From Helopsaltes ochotensis (Eukaryota; Chordata; Aves; Passeriformes; Locustellidae), in NCBI GenBank assembly GCA_013400155.1, contig VXBM01000058.1:1907816-1971815 (forward strand): 64,000 bases of DNA, written 5' to 3'. Below the pieces are notes generated by a model. That model did not search any database, was not told the DNA's origin, and saw only the letters and a program-made list of their open reading frames with translations. The translations under genes were made by a program, and so were the position numbers. Positions 13,900-26,300 of the stretch are shown here, piece by piece. Position 1 is the stretch's first letter; the number at the start of each line of letters is the position of its first letter.

Positions 13900-14251
13900 G
13901 GTGAGGAGGAAGGATGTAATGGTGTCGAGACAAAGATAGATGTTCACTTGCAGCGTTTTTTCTACTACTTCCTATTTCGATTTGCCTTAGAGGTGGGGTC
14001 TGGGTGAATTTATGGTTTAATGAGATGCTCTTGCCTTAATAGCAGAATGTTGTTCACAGGAAGAAATGAGTTATTGCTGGTTTTCTTCTTTCTGTTCAGT
14101 TACTGTGGATACAGCATGTAACTTTTAGACCTACTTCCCCCTTGAACAGCATATGCAGCTTCCAGTTGTGCTGAAGCTGCTGAAGGAAGGAGGTTAAAGG
14201 AGCACAGTTTTTAAACAGATATTTGTTGGCTGCTTAATTCCTACGGATACA
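13900..14251 (+). promoter_or_regulatory. Putative alternative DOCK10 promoter and 5' leader
   Basis: This stretch precedes the alternative first exon. It has no TATA box I would trust and is not CpG-rich. Several purine-rich ETS/PU.1-like cores are visible: GAGGAAGG at 13906-13913, ACTTCCT at 13967-13973 (minus-strand AGGAAGT) and ACTTCCCC at 14133-14140 (minus-strand GGGGAAGT), with an E-box-like CATATG near 14150. A short upstream ORF, 14153-14197, would lie in the leader if transcription starts before it. The transcription start cannot be read from sequence. The assignment rests on position and motif content only. Confidence 0.3.
14153..14197 (+). other. Possible upstream ORF in the alternative DOCK10 leader
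   Basis: ATG at 14153 opens a 14-codon ORF (MQLPVVLKLLKEGG) closed by TAA at 14195-14197. It is in the same frame as the main ATG at 14252, with 54 bases between its stop and that ATG. If it is in the mature leader it could lower translation of the MSFRG isoform. Whether it is transcribed is unknown. Confidence 0.3.
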
Positions 14252-14353
14252 ATGAGCTTTCGTGGGAGATTCAGAAGGGAGCCCAGTGAACTGCGGAGGA
14301 AGAGAAAGACGGTTAGGAGAGTGAACCAAGGAGAAATTCACAGATTGAGCTGC
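14252..14353 (+). CDS. DOCK10: DOCK10 alternative first coding exon (MSFRG-type N-terminus)
   Basis: The exon encodes 34 residues beginning MSFRGRFRREPSELRRKRKT, strongly basic, and ends at TGC before a GTGAGT donor at 14354. It ends in phase 0, which is what exon 2 needs. The ATG has A at -3, and an in-frame TAA at 14195-14197 shows it is the first usable ATG in its frame. DOCK10 is known to have two alternative first exons (DOCK10.1 and DOCK10.2), and I recall a mammalian isoform with a similar MSFRG..REPSE start; that recollection is unchecked. The basic cluster could aid membrane or nuclear targeting, which is inference. Other GT sites inside (14312, 14321) are weaker donors. The main alternative is chance coding sequence in the intron. 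Confidence 0.75.
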
Positions 14354-17300
14354 GTGAGTATGCACCCTTCTTCCACCTCTTCTGAGAAATGGCTAAGAAA
14401 CTGCAGGTCACTCTTAGGACTACACTTTGGAAAGTGTAGGATTTATTGCTTGTTGTTTCTGCAGGATTCACCAAGCCTCATTCAGTCTCTGATTAGGGAC
14501 TGAGCACTGGAGAATGAGACTGAAGCACAGCGAGTTCAGGAGTTTACAGAACTCAGGCGCGTTAGGGAAACTTTTATAGCTGATCAGAAACATACTGAGA
14601 GCAGCACGGTTTGATAGTCTCTCTGGCACCTATAGCAAGTGCCTGGAAGTTCCATGAAAATTCACAGTGCTGCTTCTGGAGTGGAAAGTTCCTCTGTGCT
14701 ATTTCAGAGTTCGTGGTCTCTGATGGGCACCTCTCAAGGCCAGGAAGGGGAGGGAGACAGCACAGGGAGCCACTGGAGAAAGCTCCAGAACCTTTGGTGG
14801 AAAGCCAGGGTGAGGTTCTGCCCCATGGGCTACACAGCAGCTTTGCCACTGATGGCTTTGGGACAGGACTGAGCCTCCTGAAAAGTGCACTGTGGAGCTC
14901 ACATTAACTGCATTGTGCCTAACCTTTCCTGCCTGAGATTGAACAGACAGCAAGAGCCTGCTGTTGAGGAGTCTTAGGCAAGTACTGGTTTTCAGTGTAT
15001 TCTCTTCACTTAAAAGTCTATTTTAGCTCATAAAACAGTTAATGGCTTCCCCAAGAAGAGGCAATGAATCCTTTTCCTCAGAGCAAGAGGTGTTTGGTTT
15101 TCTTCCATAGTTTTGTTCATCCAATTACTCTGTTTGCATGTGCATGCAGAGGGCTCTTTTGAGGCTTTTCAGCATGTTCAGTGTAACAAAATCACTAATA
15201 ATACAACCAAGAAGAGTATTCTCATTAACTTTTTTAAGTAGGAAGGAAAAGAACTTTGCAGTTGTAACACTTGGTCACCAGTTAAGATGGTTTGTGGTTC
15301 ATCTAGTAGTGTTTGGGTTTTGCTTGTGACTAGCTGCCTTTTTGGATAGGTACTTTACATGGAAATGGATCTTTTTGACAAGGCTACTTTATGGTGTAGT
15401 TTCTGCTTCCCTGAGCTACTGGCATGCAGTCAGAGATTATGTGTGTGAGCTCCATGGTCAAGAGTCCCAGGAATCAGCTGTTTTCATCTGCTGGTGCTGC
15501 TGAAAGCATCTAACCCTGGCAGTTCACAAGGCTTTGCTAGGAGGTAGGCACTGCTTACTTGACTTATCCTCTTAAATCCTGGTGAGAAGGGATTTTTGTC
15601 ATTATTGTACAAATCCTGACTGTACTTTAATAGTGCTCACCAGAAGTGGTTGCAGCCTTACAGGAAAGGATGGCTGGAAATAAAGTCCAAGTGGTAACAA
15701 TAGGCCAGCAGCCTGCCTGCAGATAAAGAGGAATACATTTGTTCCCTTTTGTGTGTATCCTCAGATAACAGAAACCGAGCATTCAATTTAGGGGTGCCAA
15801 ATAGAAATATCAACAATGCGTTGTAGTTAGACCTAAAACGTAGAGCCCTTGTAACTCTGTGCTTGTTGCCTGTAACTGGCAATAGGAAACGAGCCTGTTC
15901 CATCAGAGGCTTCTGTGTCACGCTGCCCTTCCCATGACGTGCATGGCTGCTGTATGGCAGCAGCATAGCTCAGCTTTGCAGGGGAATCTGGGCTGATTGC
16001 TGTTCTTTTCAAATATAAGACAGACAAAGATGGGGTCACTGTGTCATATTACTTTGTAGATGTATTTCTCAGTAGTTTGTTTAGCCCCTAGGAAATGCAG
16101 GCACACTTGGCTTTACTTTTGTGCCTTGCAATCTGTGTCTTTCTGCCCAATATTTCATAACTGGAGCATGTTAAATCTTTGGCCTACAGGCACTTTTTGC
16201 TATCAACCAGCAGCCAATCTCTCCTTCATGCATCAGCCCTCTGCACCTCCACACAGATTTCAAAGTCATGGCAGCTCCCACTGCAGCTGTAAAGGCTTTT
16301 GTGTATGACCTTAGTCAAAGAGTGCATTTCTTCATACACTATTCTTAGACCTGTGTTTTCTGTAGATGGACTTGCATTATTTACTCGAAGCTCCTTTTTT
16401 TTTTATAAGACTGATTATTATCTGATTAGCTTTAATTGATAGCAGGTTGGTGATTGAGCTCAGTGTGGTTGACCAGATTTTGCTCTCATTTACATCCTGT
16501 GTGTGTAAATGCATTGATGGCCAGATAATTGACTGGGAGGGGAGTTGATGTCAAAGAAACAATTACAAGTTTAACGTCATTGTGAGAGCTGAGTTTATGG
16601 TGGTCATGTACAGATGATGTTAATTTTACAGCTAAAGCCTCTGTGGAAATACTTGCACCATAGTGCAGGTAGAGAAAGAGGGTTATTCACTAAGTAAAAT
16701 GAAGCAGAACACCATACCTGAGATTTTCTCCATGGGACAGTGACTTATTACTAAATACTCTGGAAGTTAAATGATATCTTTGAAAAGTTTATTTAGAGCT
16801 AATGCAAGCATTTTTCTTAGTTGTTTTTGCTTCTGAAGTGGTTGAGCCCTTTTCAAAACAGTTATTTGCTCAGTCAACATGTCTAGGTCTTCATACATCT
16901 AAATTTTAGGTTTTAATAGAAAATGAAGAATGAATGTTTGCCTTTGCACTGCATTGCAACTTCATCAGACATACAACAGTGATCAAAGTCTTTAGCATCA
17001 GTGTGATCTAATGAACAGACATGAGAGCTTTCCCTTCAGTCCTTGAAAAACAAACTCTTTTATGTACTCTAAAACCAAAGTCTGCTAAAAAGAAATCTTA
17101 AGTTTCAAAGTAAATAAAACTATTTTAAGATAATCCTGTTTTGCGCATGATGTTATGTAGAATCTACCCCATTTTAGCAGCAGTTTTGTGCTGGATGGAC
17201 TTGGTAGAGGGGTGGGTGAGGAAGGATGTGCCTGGCACATCGTTCTTTTTGTACTTCCCCTGAACCTGTGCACAGATAACCATGGGTAGATCCCTTTGTC

Positions 17301-20300
17301 TCCCTAATTCATCCAGTTTGCACAAACGGAGGGGACCAGTTTGCCCATTGCTCCATCCACTTCTATTATTGCTGTGTCGGTGCTATAGGTGTCAGAGCTG
17401 GACTTCTACCTCTGTTAGGAGTGCTGCTTAAGGAAAAAATTTGGAACATCTTTTCTTTAAATGTAGATTTTCCTGAGCCTACAAATCCTGTCTGTGTGAA
17501 GTTATGCATACGTGTGTGTGTGTGTGTGTGTCTGCACGCATGCACCGACAGACTCACAAGCACTCTTTACATAAACTTTCTACTGGAAGCTGACAAGCTT
17601 TGGTCAAATCCACTGCGTGTAAGCTTGCAGGCTGGTTTTGTTAACGTTTCTGCTTGGGGCCGTGGCTCTGCCCACCTGAGACTGTGCTAGAGGAAGCAGA
17701 CATGAAGCAAAGCGTATTTCCAGAGCAGCTGAACTAGACTCACTTCAGCATCCCTTTTGTGGTGCACAGGGCGGGACAATGCCCTTTTCCTTCCCTGGAC
17801 TGAAGTAATCACTAATGAGGCAAGTGCTGAGCAGAACACTCCAGCTCTGTTGGCAACTCCTCTCTGCTCCTCCACAGTTCCCATCCCTTCTGCCCAGGCC
17901 CCTTCCACCACATCCTACCTGTCTCTTGAGATGTCTGCATGAAAAGGAGTGAATTGTGTCTTTGGCTTTTGCTTGCTTTCTTCGTGAATAAGTTCTGTGT
18001 GGTAGATTCAAAGAAAGCATTTGTTATTAAAACAGCACTTTTTTTTTCCAGGTTTAGGTCAGGTAAGGGGAGAGAAAGTGGCTGAGTGTTGCTAGGTTAG
18101 AGGTCTAGGTAAATTCTTAAAAAAAAAACACCTTATGATGCTTTACAAAACTTTCTTGTTTTTCCCCTGAGGTGACCTATGGGCAAATATTTAGTCTAGG
18201 CTTCAGAAGCCCTCAACATTTAGAAGCTGTTATTCTTGACATTTTGAAGAGCTAGCCAGTTTAAATCCAAATTTAAAACTTAGCACTTTCTTGTCAGTGG
18301 CTGATTTTAGTAGCTTTATGATGAAATGGGTTTTTTTAATCTTCTTCCTAAGGAGAGTTTCAAGATACTGCATAAGCAGAGAGGATGAGTAAGTTGTTGT
18401 CTTGTTACCCTGAATGGCTTTGCAGATTGTAGTGATAACATTATCAACTGTCTAAAAGGACAAGTGCTAGTCCATGAAGATGGACATGCCGCTGCACTGA
18501 CATTCCAGAGTTGGAAGGCACTGCCCAAGGCTGCAATGCCAGGTGCACAGTCATGGTTGGGAAACAGAATTCAGGAAATGCACGTGACTAAGTTGAACAT
18601 AGCGCAAAGCATCTCCTCTCCACACCCAGCTGGATGCTTTGCTGAACCAACAGCCCTGTGCAGCTTCCACAGTTGAACCACGAGGGAGGTCGTTTTGTGA
18701 GGGCTGGAGCTTTCAAAATTCATAATGAAAGGATTGATAAATTCTGTCTCGAGAAACAAGAGGTGTTAGAAGGAGTGGGTCACGCCCAGTTGCCTGAGAA
18801 CAGAGCTCTGTGGTTTGAGCAGCTGTAGCCCTGGCCGCTCGTCGGTCGCCGTGTTGGAGCAGCTCCCTGTGCCCTGAGGGCTCCCAGGGCTCCAGCTGGA
18901 CCATCAGTTGACATGAAAGTTTTGAGTTAGCTCATCCACGTGAGAAGTGTTTCTATTTTTCAACACATGCTGAATTCTCGTACAGTAAATTTTAAAGCTG
19001 GAACACAATGCAAAGTAGACTTATACAGATTGTGATCCACCAAACAATGGTAGTGTAAGCAATTAGGATTCATCCTGTCCCAGCTGTATTTGTACAAAGG
19101 AAGTCTCGTTTAGTCAAGGAGGTCACTCATTGGTATCAATCAGAATTTTCTTTGAATAAAGAAGCTTTGAAGAATGAAAATTACTTTTCACTTTTATTAT
19201 TCCCAGAAGGATCTTCAACAGGTTTCCTTTCTTTTTCCCTGCTTGAGCTGATGGGTACTATAGCATTTTGGCAAGTAATTTCTGAATCACTAGGAATTGG
19301 GTGTTGGATTCTTTGTCATTTTCTGTGATTTTCTCTGTAGCAGAATCGTGTGGGAACTGGCAATCCTCTTAATGAAATTTATTGGCACGTTGGCTTCAGT
19401 GCTGACACTGAAGAGTATATTAGTTGTGCTGTGCAGCCCTGACTGGATTCTTTCCAAGTGCAATTCTTCGAGGTTTACTGAAAGTCATTACAAATTAAGC
19501 ATTTTGGACCTGAGAAGAGAATATATTTTAAGGTGGGCAGGGGGTGTGTCAAAGAAAATTTTCTTTGTACCACTAATTTTAATAAATTTGTTGACTGTGG
19601 ATCACATACTGAGCCAAAAGAAACCTTTATAATGTGGCCAGAGAGTTTGTTGACTGTAAATAGATGTAGAACAGGCCAAGCAGTCATAAAGAGGAGATGT
19701 GAATCAAAAGTAGAGATGGTCTGCCTGGTTCTGGCTGTGCTTCCCAATCCATATCCCAGGTACCTTTTGCAGACCTTGAATTGCCTGCCCTGTGCTTGAA
19801 ACGCAAAGCTTATTTTCCTTAGAGGACACCTCTAACACGATGCAGAGCGTGTTGGGAGCAGGGGGAGGGCAGGCCTGTGGGTTCGGCACTTTGAATGGTG
19901 ATTCCTGTCGCTGCCAGCTCAGCTGCTTGCGGGTCTTGGGGCACCTTAATCCCAGAGTGGCAGTGCTGTCTGTGCTCCTGGATACAAACGGGACTCCCTG
20001 CCAGGAGTACACGGGGTCTTGGGCTGCTCACCCATGATCTGGGGGGAACAGGTGCACCCAATGGAGATATCCTTCCCATGGAATTCACCCCAGGCACCAA
20101 ACTGCTCTGCTGCCCTGTGAATAGAGACATACATTGGTCCTACAGAAATGCAAGTTTTGGTGACTCCATGAAACCCAAATTGTTTTATAGCCTCAGCTTC
20201 AGCTCCTTGAGTGTTCAGGCAGCTGCAGGTAGCACATCTGAGAACTGCTGGGCATGCTGGATCTCTGGCATATTTGAGACAGGGTTAAATTCAACCTTTA

Positions 20301-23300
20301 AGCTACATTTTCTTCAGAAGCCATGGTGTCCTGGCTGTTCTTTAACTTGAGTTTGGACAGGCTTGGCAAAGAAATATTCAATTGAAGTTGACCTGCCCTG
20401 GTAAAATATAATTAGCTATGTGTATTAACCTTATGAAAAAATAGAAAGACATGTATTCTGTCAGAGACACGGTGTTTAACTGGGGAAAGGAAAAGAAGAA
20501 CAAAAGAGCACTTGACATGGGTGTCATCCTAGAAAGCAGAGTTGTGAGTTGTGGTGGGATTTGGTTTGGTTCATAATATCATTAAGAAGTCTAAAAAAAT
20601 GAAGGAAGGTGACGCTGTCATTTTAGTAGGTGGCCCTTTCTCTTTGAAGTGTCCATTCCAGTATTTCAAATGTATACTGGAATTAATTGTCATTTTTGTC
20701 ATTCATGGCCTGGATGAAATATAAAATCTGTCTTTCTTGATCTTGGCCAATCTGACCATCCCAATAGTTTTGACTCTTTATGAACATGGATCCTCCTGTC
20801 CCAGAGATAGGGTTAGGGTAACTGAAGTCCAGGTAACTGAAGTCCGTCAACTTAACTTCTTTCTGTTTATCTGTTTTCTTAATTTTTTTCTTCCTGGTGT
20901 GTGGAAGAGAAGGAATATAATTTAAATATCTCCATTAAATTCAATAAATTTTAGATATTCATGATTTGGCGTCAGAATAATATGACATTAAAGCATTAGA
21001 AAATCATAGCAGTTAGTCTAGGTTATTTTTAGAATGAGGAAGTTCTTGAGATAACTGTTCAGGGACTGTTGGTCTCTGTTACATCATTTCATCCTTCAGG
21101 GAGTGTTCACAGCTTTAGGAGGATGAGATATAATTATGAAGAAAAGATGGGTACTAGCATCAGTGCACAATATCTGTGCATCTGGAGGCAAGTCAAATAC
21201 CATATTTGGTTCTGTAATATCATTTATGTGGATATTTTGGGTAATTACTACTGGGAAATATAATCCTTTTTTACCTAGACCAGAAGATGGTGGCAATGAA
21301 GCCATATATCAGTGGTGGAATCTGGGCAGTTTCACCCCTGTGAAATTATATTGTCCTCCTATGGTGTTGGCTCTGATTTAACATCTCTTCAGTGTTCCAA
21401 AAGAGCGTGGAAAAGCTGGTTCAACAACGCAAGAGCTACACTACACTGTCAGGGTGTGAAGTAAATGGTACTGCTGAGAATGTTGTAGCAGGTGAGGAGT
21501 CAGAGAGTGCCTTTTCACTAGATGTATTCACAACCATTTCAGCACAACTAAATTCATTACTCACTTGAGATGGAGAATATAAAAAGCATTACAGAAATCC
21601 AAGCCAGCGTAATTCAGTTTTGGCACAGATTGCCAGGTTGGCCCGTTTCCAAAAAGAACAGACAAGTTAAATTGAGAAGAGGCAGTGCTGTGGTTATTAA
21701 ATTAGCTTTAAATCAGCCCCACTCATTTACAGATCTCTGCTAGTGCTTGCAGGGAGAAATTTGCTAATCCCAACATCACTGCTTCTGTCTGCTTGGGAGG
21801 AAAACACCGAGCAGCCACCCCACACCCGCAGAGATAAGCTGCTAACTAACCAGCTGCCACTTCCCATCACAACTGCAGCACAAGCACTGCACTGCTGAGC
21901 CTTGCCAAGTCCAGAGTACTGGCTCTGCAAAGGATGGAGTCAGTGTCCACAGAGCAGTCGTATGGTCTGTGAGAACATGCAGAATTGATGAAGGGAGGCA
22001 TCATGTTTATTATACTATCATGCTTGATGCTGGCAGGGAATGGACTACATTATCTCTGCAGCCAGTGTATTGACAAGGATGGGCTATTACTTGCATCTCT
22101 GATTTATGGGAGCTGGCCTAATACAGTATTGCATTTTACACAGGATTTTGCTGTACTGACATGAAAGGAAGAATGTAATTTTTATTGCATCAGTAGAAAA
22201 AATCACCATAAAATTGAAGTGCTTCCATGAAAAGTTCTGCAGTAGGTTTGATAATGTCCTATCTACTTGTATTTAGTTCAGATGTGTAATGTTTCTCCAA
22301 AGATTTCTCTGTTAACATCTGTTAAAATGCTTCCATCAGATCGTGCCCTTTGCAGCACTGAGAGCCGGAGAATTAGTGCTGTGGGAACTGTGATGTTCAT
22401 ACGCTTGCTGTGTTCCTCTGCTTTGGGGTTTTCTCGAGTTGTATTTTTGTCTCATGTAAATGACCTTGCAGCTGCCAAGGAGAAGTTTTCCCCTGGAGTG
22501 TTTGAGCAGCTTTCAGCAGTGGCTTTCTGAGCATTGCCAATTTCTGAAAAGCAAAGAGAGGGAAATGTGATATACTTTACCCTGCCTCCACTTGCACCCC
22601 AACATCTGCAAAATATTAATTTTGGAGGGGATGTAGCTGTGTTCACCCCAAACCGGGATTTCCAGGGGGAAGAAGGAATACCTCTTCCTTCTGCCAGCCC
22701 CAGCAAAAAGGGCAGTTTCCACAGGCGTAGAAAACCTGCAAATGCTACACATTTTTATGGGATTTCCCCATATTTCTAGAGAAGTCCCAAGATTTCTGGG
22801 GTTTTCCAGCTCTTCCCTAGTCTACAACTTCAATAGGAAGGTGACTACTTATCTCATTTGTTTGCTTAATGTGTTTTTAGGCGATTTTGATAACTGACAT
22901 TCATGTTGTTTCCAAGGAGCATCTGACCAAGACTAAGATTGTGTTGACAATGCCGTGTTTTGGAGAGTGGACATTTTATGATTTCAATGGCGTATCTGTC
23001 TTACTTAGAGTTGAGATTGTTGCAGAATCATTAGCCTGCCAGTATGAGCTCAGGGAAGGGAGGGTTACTGATGTAGTCAACGTCACAAATTTTCTGCAGA
23101 AAATGTTCACGTTTTAGTGAAACCACTACACAGGAAAAATGCCTGTGTGAAGCCTGGTACCTTATAAATGTCAATGCATGTATTTCTTTCACTTTTACTT
23201 TGCGTTTTCTCATAAATGTTGCTGTAAGGTTACCTACTGAAGATAATCGTTGCACTACTACAAGTTTGCTTTCTTCTGAACTTGAACTGAGTGAATTTTT

Positions 23301-26300
23301 CAGGCCTAGGCATCATTAACAGAATCAGTGGTACAGCATGGATGGATGCATTCAGTGTGCACTCGTGTTTTCTCTTTGTGGCTTTAACTTCTTGAAATGT
23401 ATGTTTATAAAGTAATATTTAATAAACTGGTGAAATGACAGATTTAAGGACAGTCTGAAACTCCTGTCAAAAAGATACTGCGGTGACTTAACACAGTTTG
23501 GAAGGGAATGAGAGCAAGCTGTGTATGGTGATGAGGCCAAGTGACACCATTAAGTTCCTGTGGGGAACTGCTGTCAGCAAAAGACAGAGCGAGACCTCAC
23601 GAAGGGATATGGCTATACTCAGCCCAAGAGCTCCTTGAGCTCGACTGGATCATTGTGTGTCAACTGGGGCAGGCTAGGACAGCCAAGTGCTGGCTTAGGA
23701 CAGCTTAAGGTGATGTGGCTGGGTTCATATGAAGTCTTATGTCCTAGTAGGGCTCCTGAACATCACAAAACCAGAATCCAGTCCTGTCACAGAATCTAAA
23801 TCAAACGTTAAAGTGGTTTTCTTCAATTTGTTACTGTTATGTGTTGTTATTGCCTGTCTTTTATAATCCTTTAATGTCTCAGCATCAGTAAAAAGTGCTT
23901 GTGGCCTATGAGTGCTGAATAGTAATGATTTTTAGAAGTTTATTACTCTTCAGTGTGCAAATGGGAGTGTGAGAGTTAATAGATCAAGACAGGTAATGGA
24001 TTGAACTGCTGAAGGAGCAGTTCTAACTTTTTTAATGGTCTTGCCAGACTTTGGTGGAGTTTTGACACTTTAAGCAGGGAGTTGGAGTAGATGACCTGCA
24101 GAGATCCTCAGTTATTTTGATTTTTGCATCAGTTGTTCAGCAACTGAATAACTTTCTAAGAACATGTGTATTCCTGTGTTTTAATCTGTGTGGCTGTGTT
24201 ACTGATAGTTAATTAAACTTTTCATAGATGCATTTGATGCCAAGGGGAGTTTTGGACTCAATATAGAAGGGAAAAAAGGTTCATAAGGAATCTTGAGATG
24301 GCTGTGATTACAGAATAAACAAGAACTTTCTAGGGCAAAAGCAATAGGGACAGGGACTATCACATTTGCATCATTATATGTATAATGGACCACACATGAA
24401 TGAGACAGGTAAAATCATATATGATGGACAATCTCATTGGAGGAATTTGTTTTATGGAGATGTGAAAGCTTTCTTTTTCAATATACCTTTATTTTGATTT
24501 GGGGAAGACAGAGGGAAATTTTATATAATTCTGAATAGCCCAATGAAAGAAGAGTGGATAAAATACTTCTTGTCTAATGTCCACTTTTGAATCAGACTAA
24601 GGGAGTAAAATGTTTCTGCATTTGTTTTCCACTAGTGTCCTGTTTCTCTCTCATCACTTTCTTTTCCATCCTTTCTGGCAGTTCCCATGCCCTTTCTCAT
24701 TCACTCTCCCTGATACTTACATCTTTGAATTGAGCAAACGTTCTCACTCTAGTACATGACTCTTCATTTGTTTAATGTATTCTAGCATGTCAGGCAGGCT
24801 TCTCCTTTTCTATTTTTGGGCTGTATTTCAAGACAATGTGACTTTACTTTTTCCTGTGGTGGTTTCTTTACTTTCCTGCTCTTTTGGGCAATAGTAGTAC
24901 TGCTATGATGAGACTAGTCCTGCTTTCTGACAAGAGAAGCCATGGAGGTGGATGCCAGACAGTTTATCCCAGGAGAATAACCTTGGATTATTACCAAGTA
25001 AAACAATATGGTGGCTTTCAGAAGCTGCCAGCAGTTCAGAAGGTGAATTGTGTAAGACAGTGAAGAAATAAATGGGTTTCTTATTTTGAAACATATTACC
25101 TCAAAGTCCCATCTATGTTCAGTTCAAACTCTGCCCATCGATTTTCTTGACGTATTTATGGAGAAAGAGAGAGAGAATTCCTGAGGCTTCCAGGTATATT
25201 AATGTGGTGGTTTCAGTCTTTGTAATGAGCTGGCAGATTGCTCTGGAGTTTTGAGATGGAGAGTGGCTGTTAAAAGTGGCCCAACTTCCTCACTTCACTC
25301 TCATGCATGAGCTCAGATGCAACAAGCTGAGCAGAATGGAATGAAAGGAGAAGTTATTCATGCTTTGGTGTACAAAAGCAAAAATGCCACAGATCTCAGT
25401 TATGAAAGAAGATGAAAGCAAATTTGTGTGTAGAGAGATACCTGATCTTTTCTTTTTTTCCACAGCAGGAAAAACCCAAACTCTTGGAACCTTTGGATTA
25501 TGAAGCTGTTATCACAGAGATCGAAAAAAATATTGGGGACAGCCAGTTTAAAGATCTGATATTATTCCCTGATGATGACTTTTCAGTAAGTACAAGGCAA
25601 ATATCTTATGTAATGTTATTCCTTTGCTTAGGTTTTTCTGTTCATTGTTTTAATCTCTACTGCTAGAGAGAGAGCCAGAAGTTGTCCAAGGGCTCTCTAA
25701 GATTTTCTTAACTCATGCATAATGCCATACTTCCCTCCCACCAAATTCACTTGGCTTTGGGGTTTTTTCCTTCTGACATTTATATAAAGACATTGCATGT
25801 CTTTACTGCTCAGGATTAGATAAAGCTTGAAGCCCTGGTTGTTACCAGACGCATTTCAGGAACTCACTATACATGTTATTCTATAATGTACACTTGTCTG
25901 TTTGCTCAGCACAGTATTGGTTTGACCAGCCCTAGAACCTCTCCCTTACAGTCTAATTTAATCTGTGACTTCTGATCCTGTTCTGTTTGATGTATTTGAC
26001 TAGATAGAGTCTCTGGTGCTGAGGAAAGCTCTTGTGGTGGAGCACTGAGGAGCTCAACCTGGGTTCCCCGTTGTTTGTCCTGGCAAACTGCAAAGACTCT
26101 GAGGGCCTGGAGGCCCAGGTCAGCTCCCAGGGCACTGCTGGGGTGCTCAGAAGGGTGGCTGGGGAGGTGTTTTGCCAGGCAAGTGCACGGGCAGATTGCC
26201 TGCATTAAACAGCAACTTCTGCAAAATCACCCCATCTTTGTATAACGTTTAAGTTTTGATGAATAGGCATTCTCTAATGGAAAGACATTTCAATTTGTGA

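Larger units (their letters stand above)
14354..25468 (+). other. DOCK10 intron between alternative first exon and exon 2
   Basis: Eleven kilobases from the GTGAGT donor to the CAGCAG acceptor. Recognised content is a (TG)n run at 17512-17532, a 15-base tandem duplication at 20816-20845 and a CR1-like 3' end near 24050-24125. Nothing else could be assigned. Confidence 0.7.

Noticed and set aside
1..14251. Search for the MAGERTRR-type DOCK10 first exon
   Set aside because: No frame reads like it on the + strand, so it is taken to lie left of the window.
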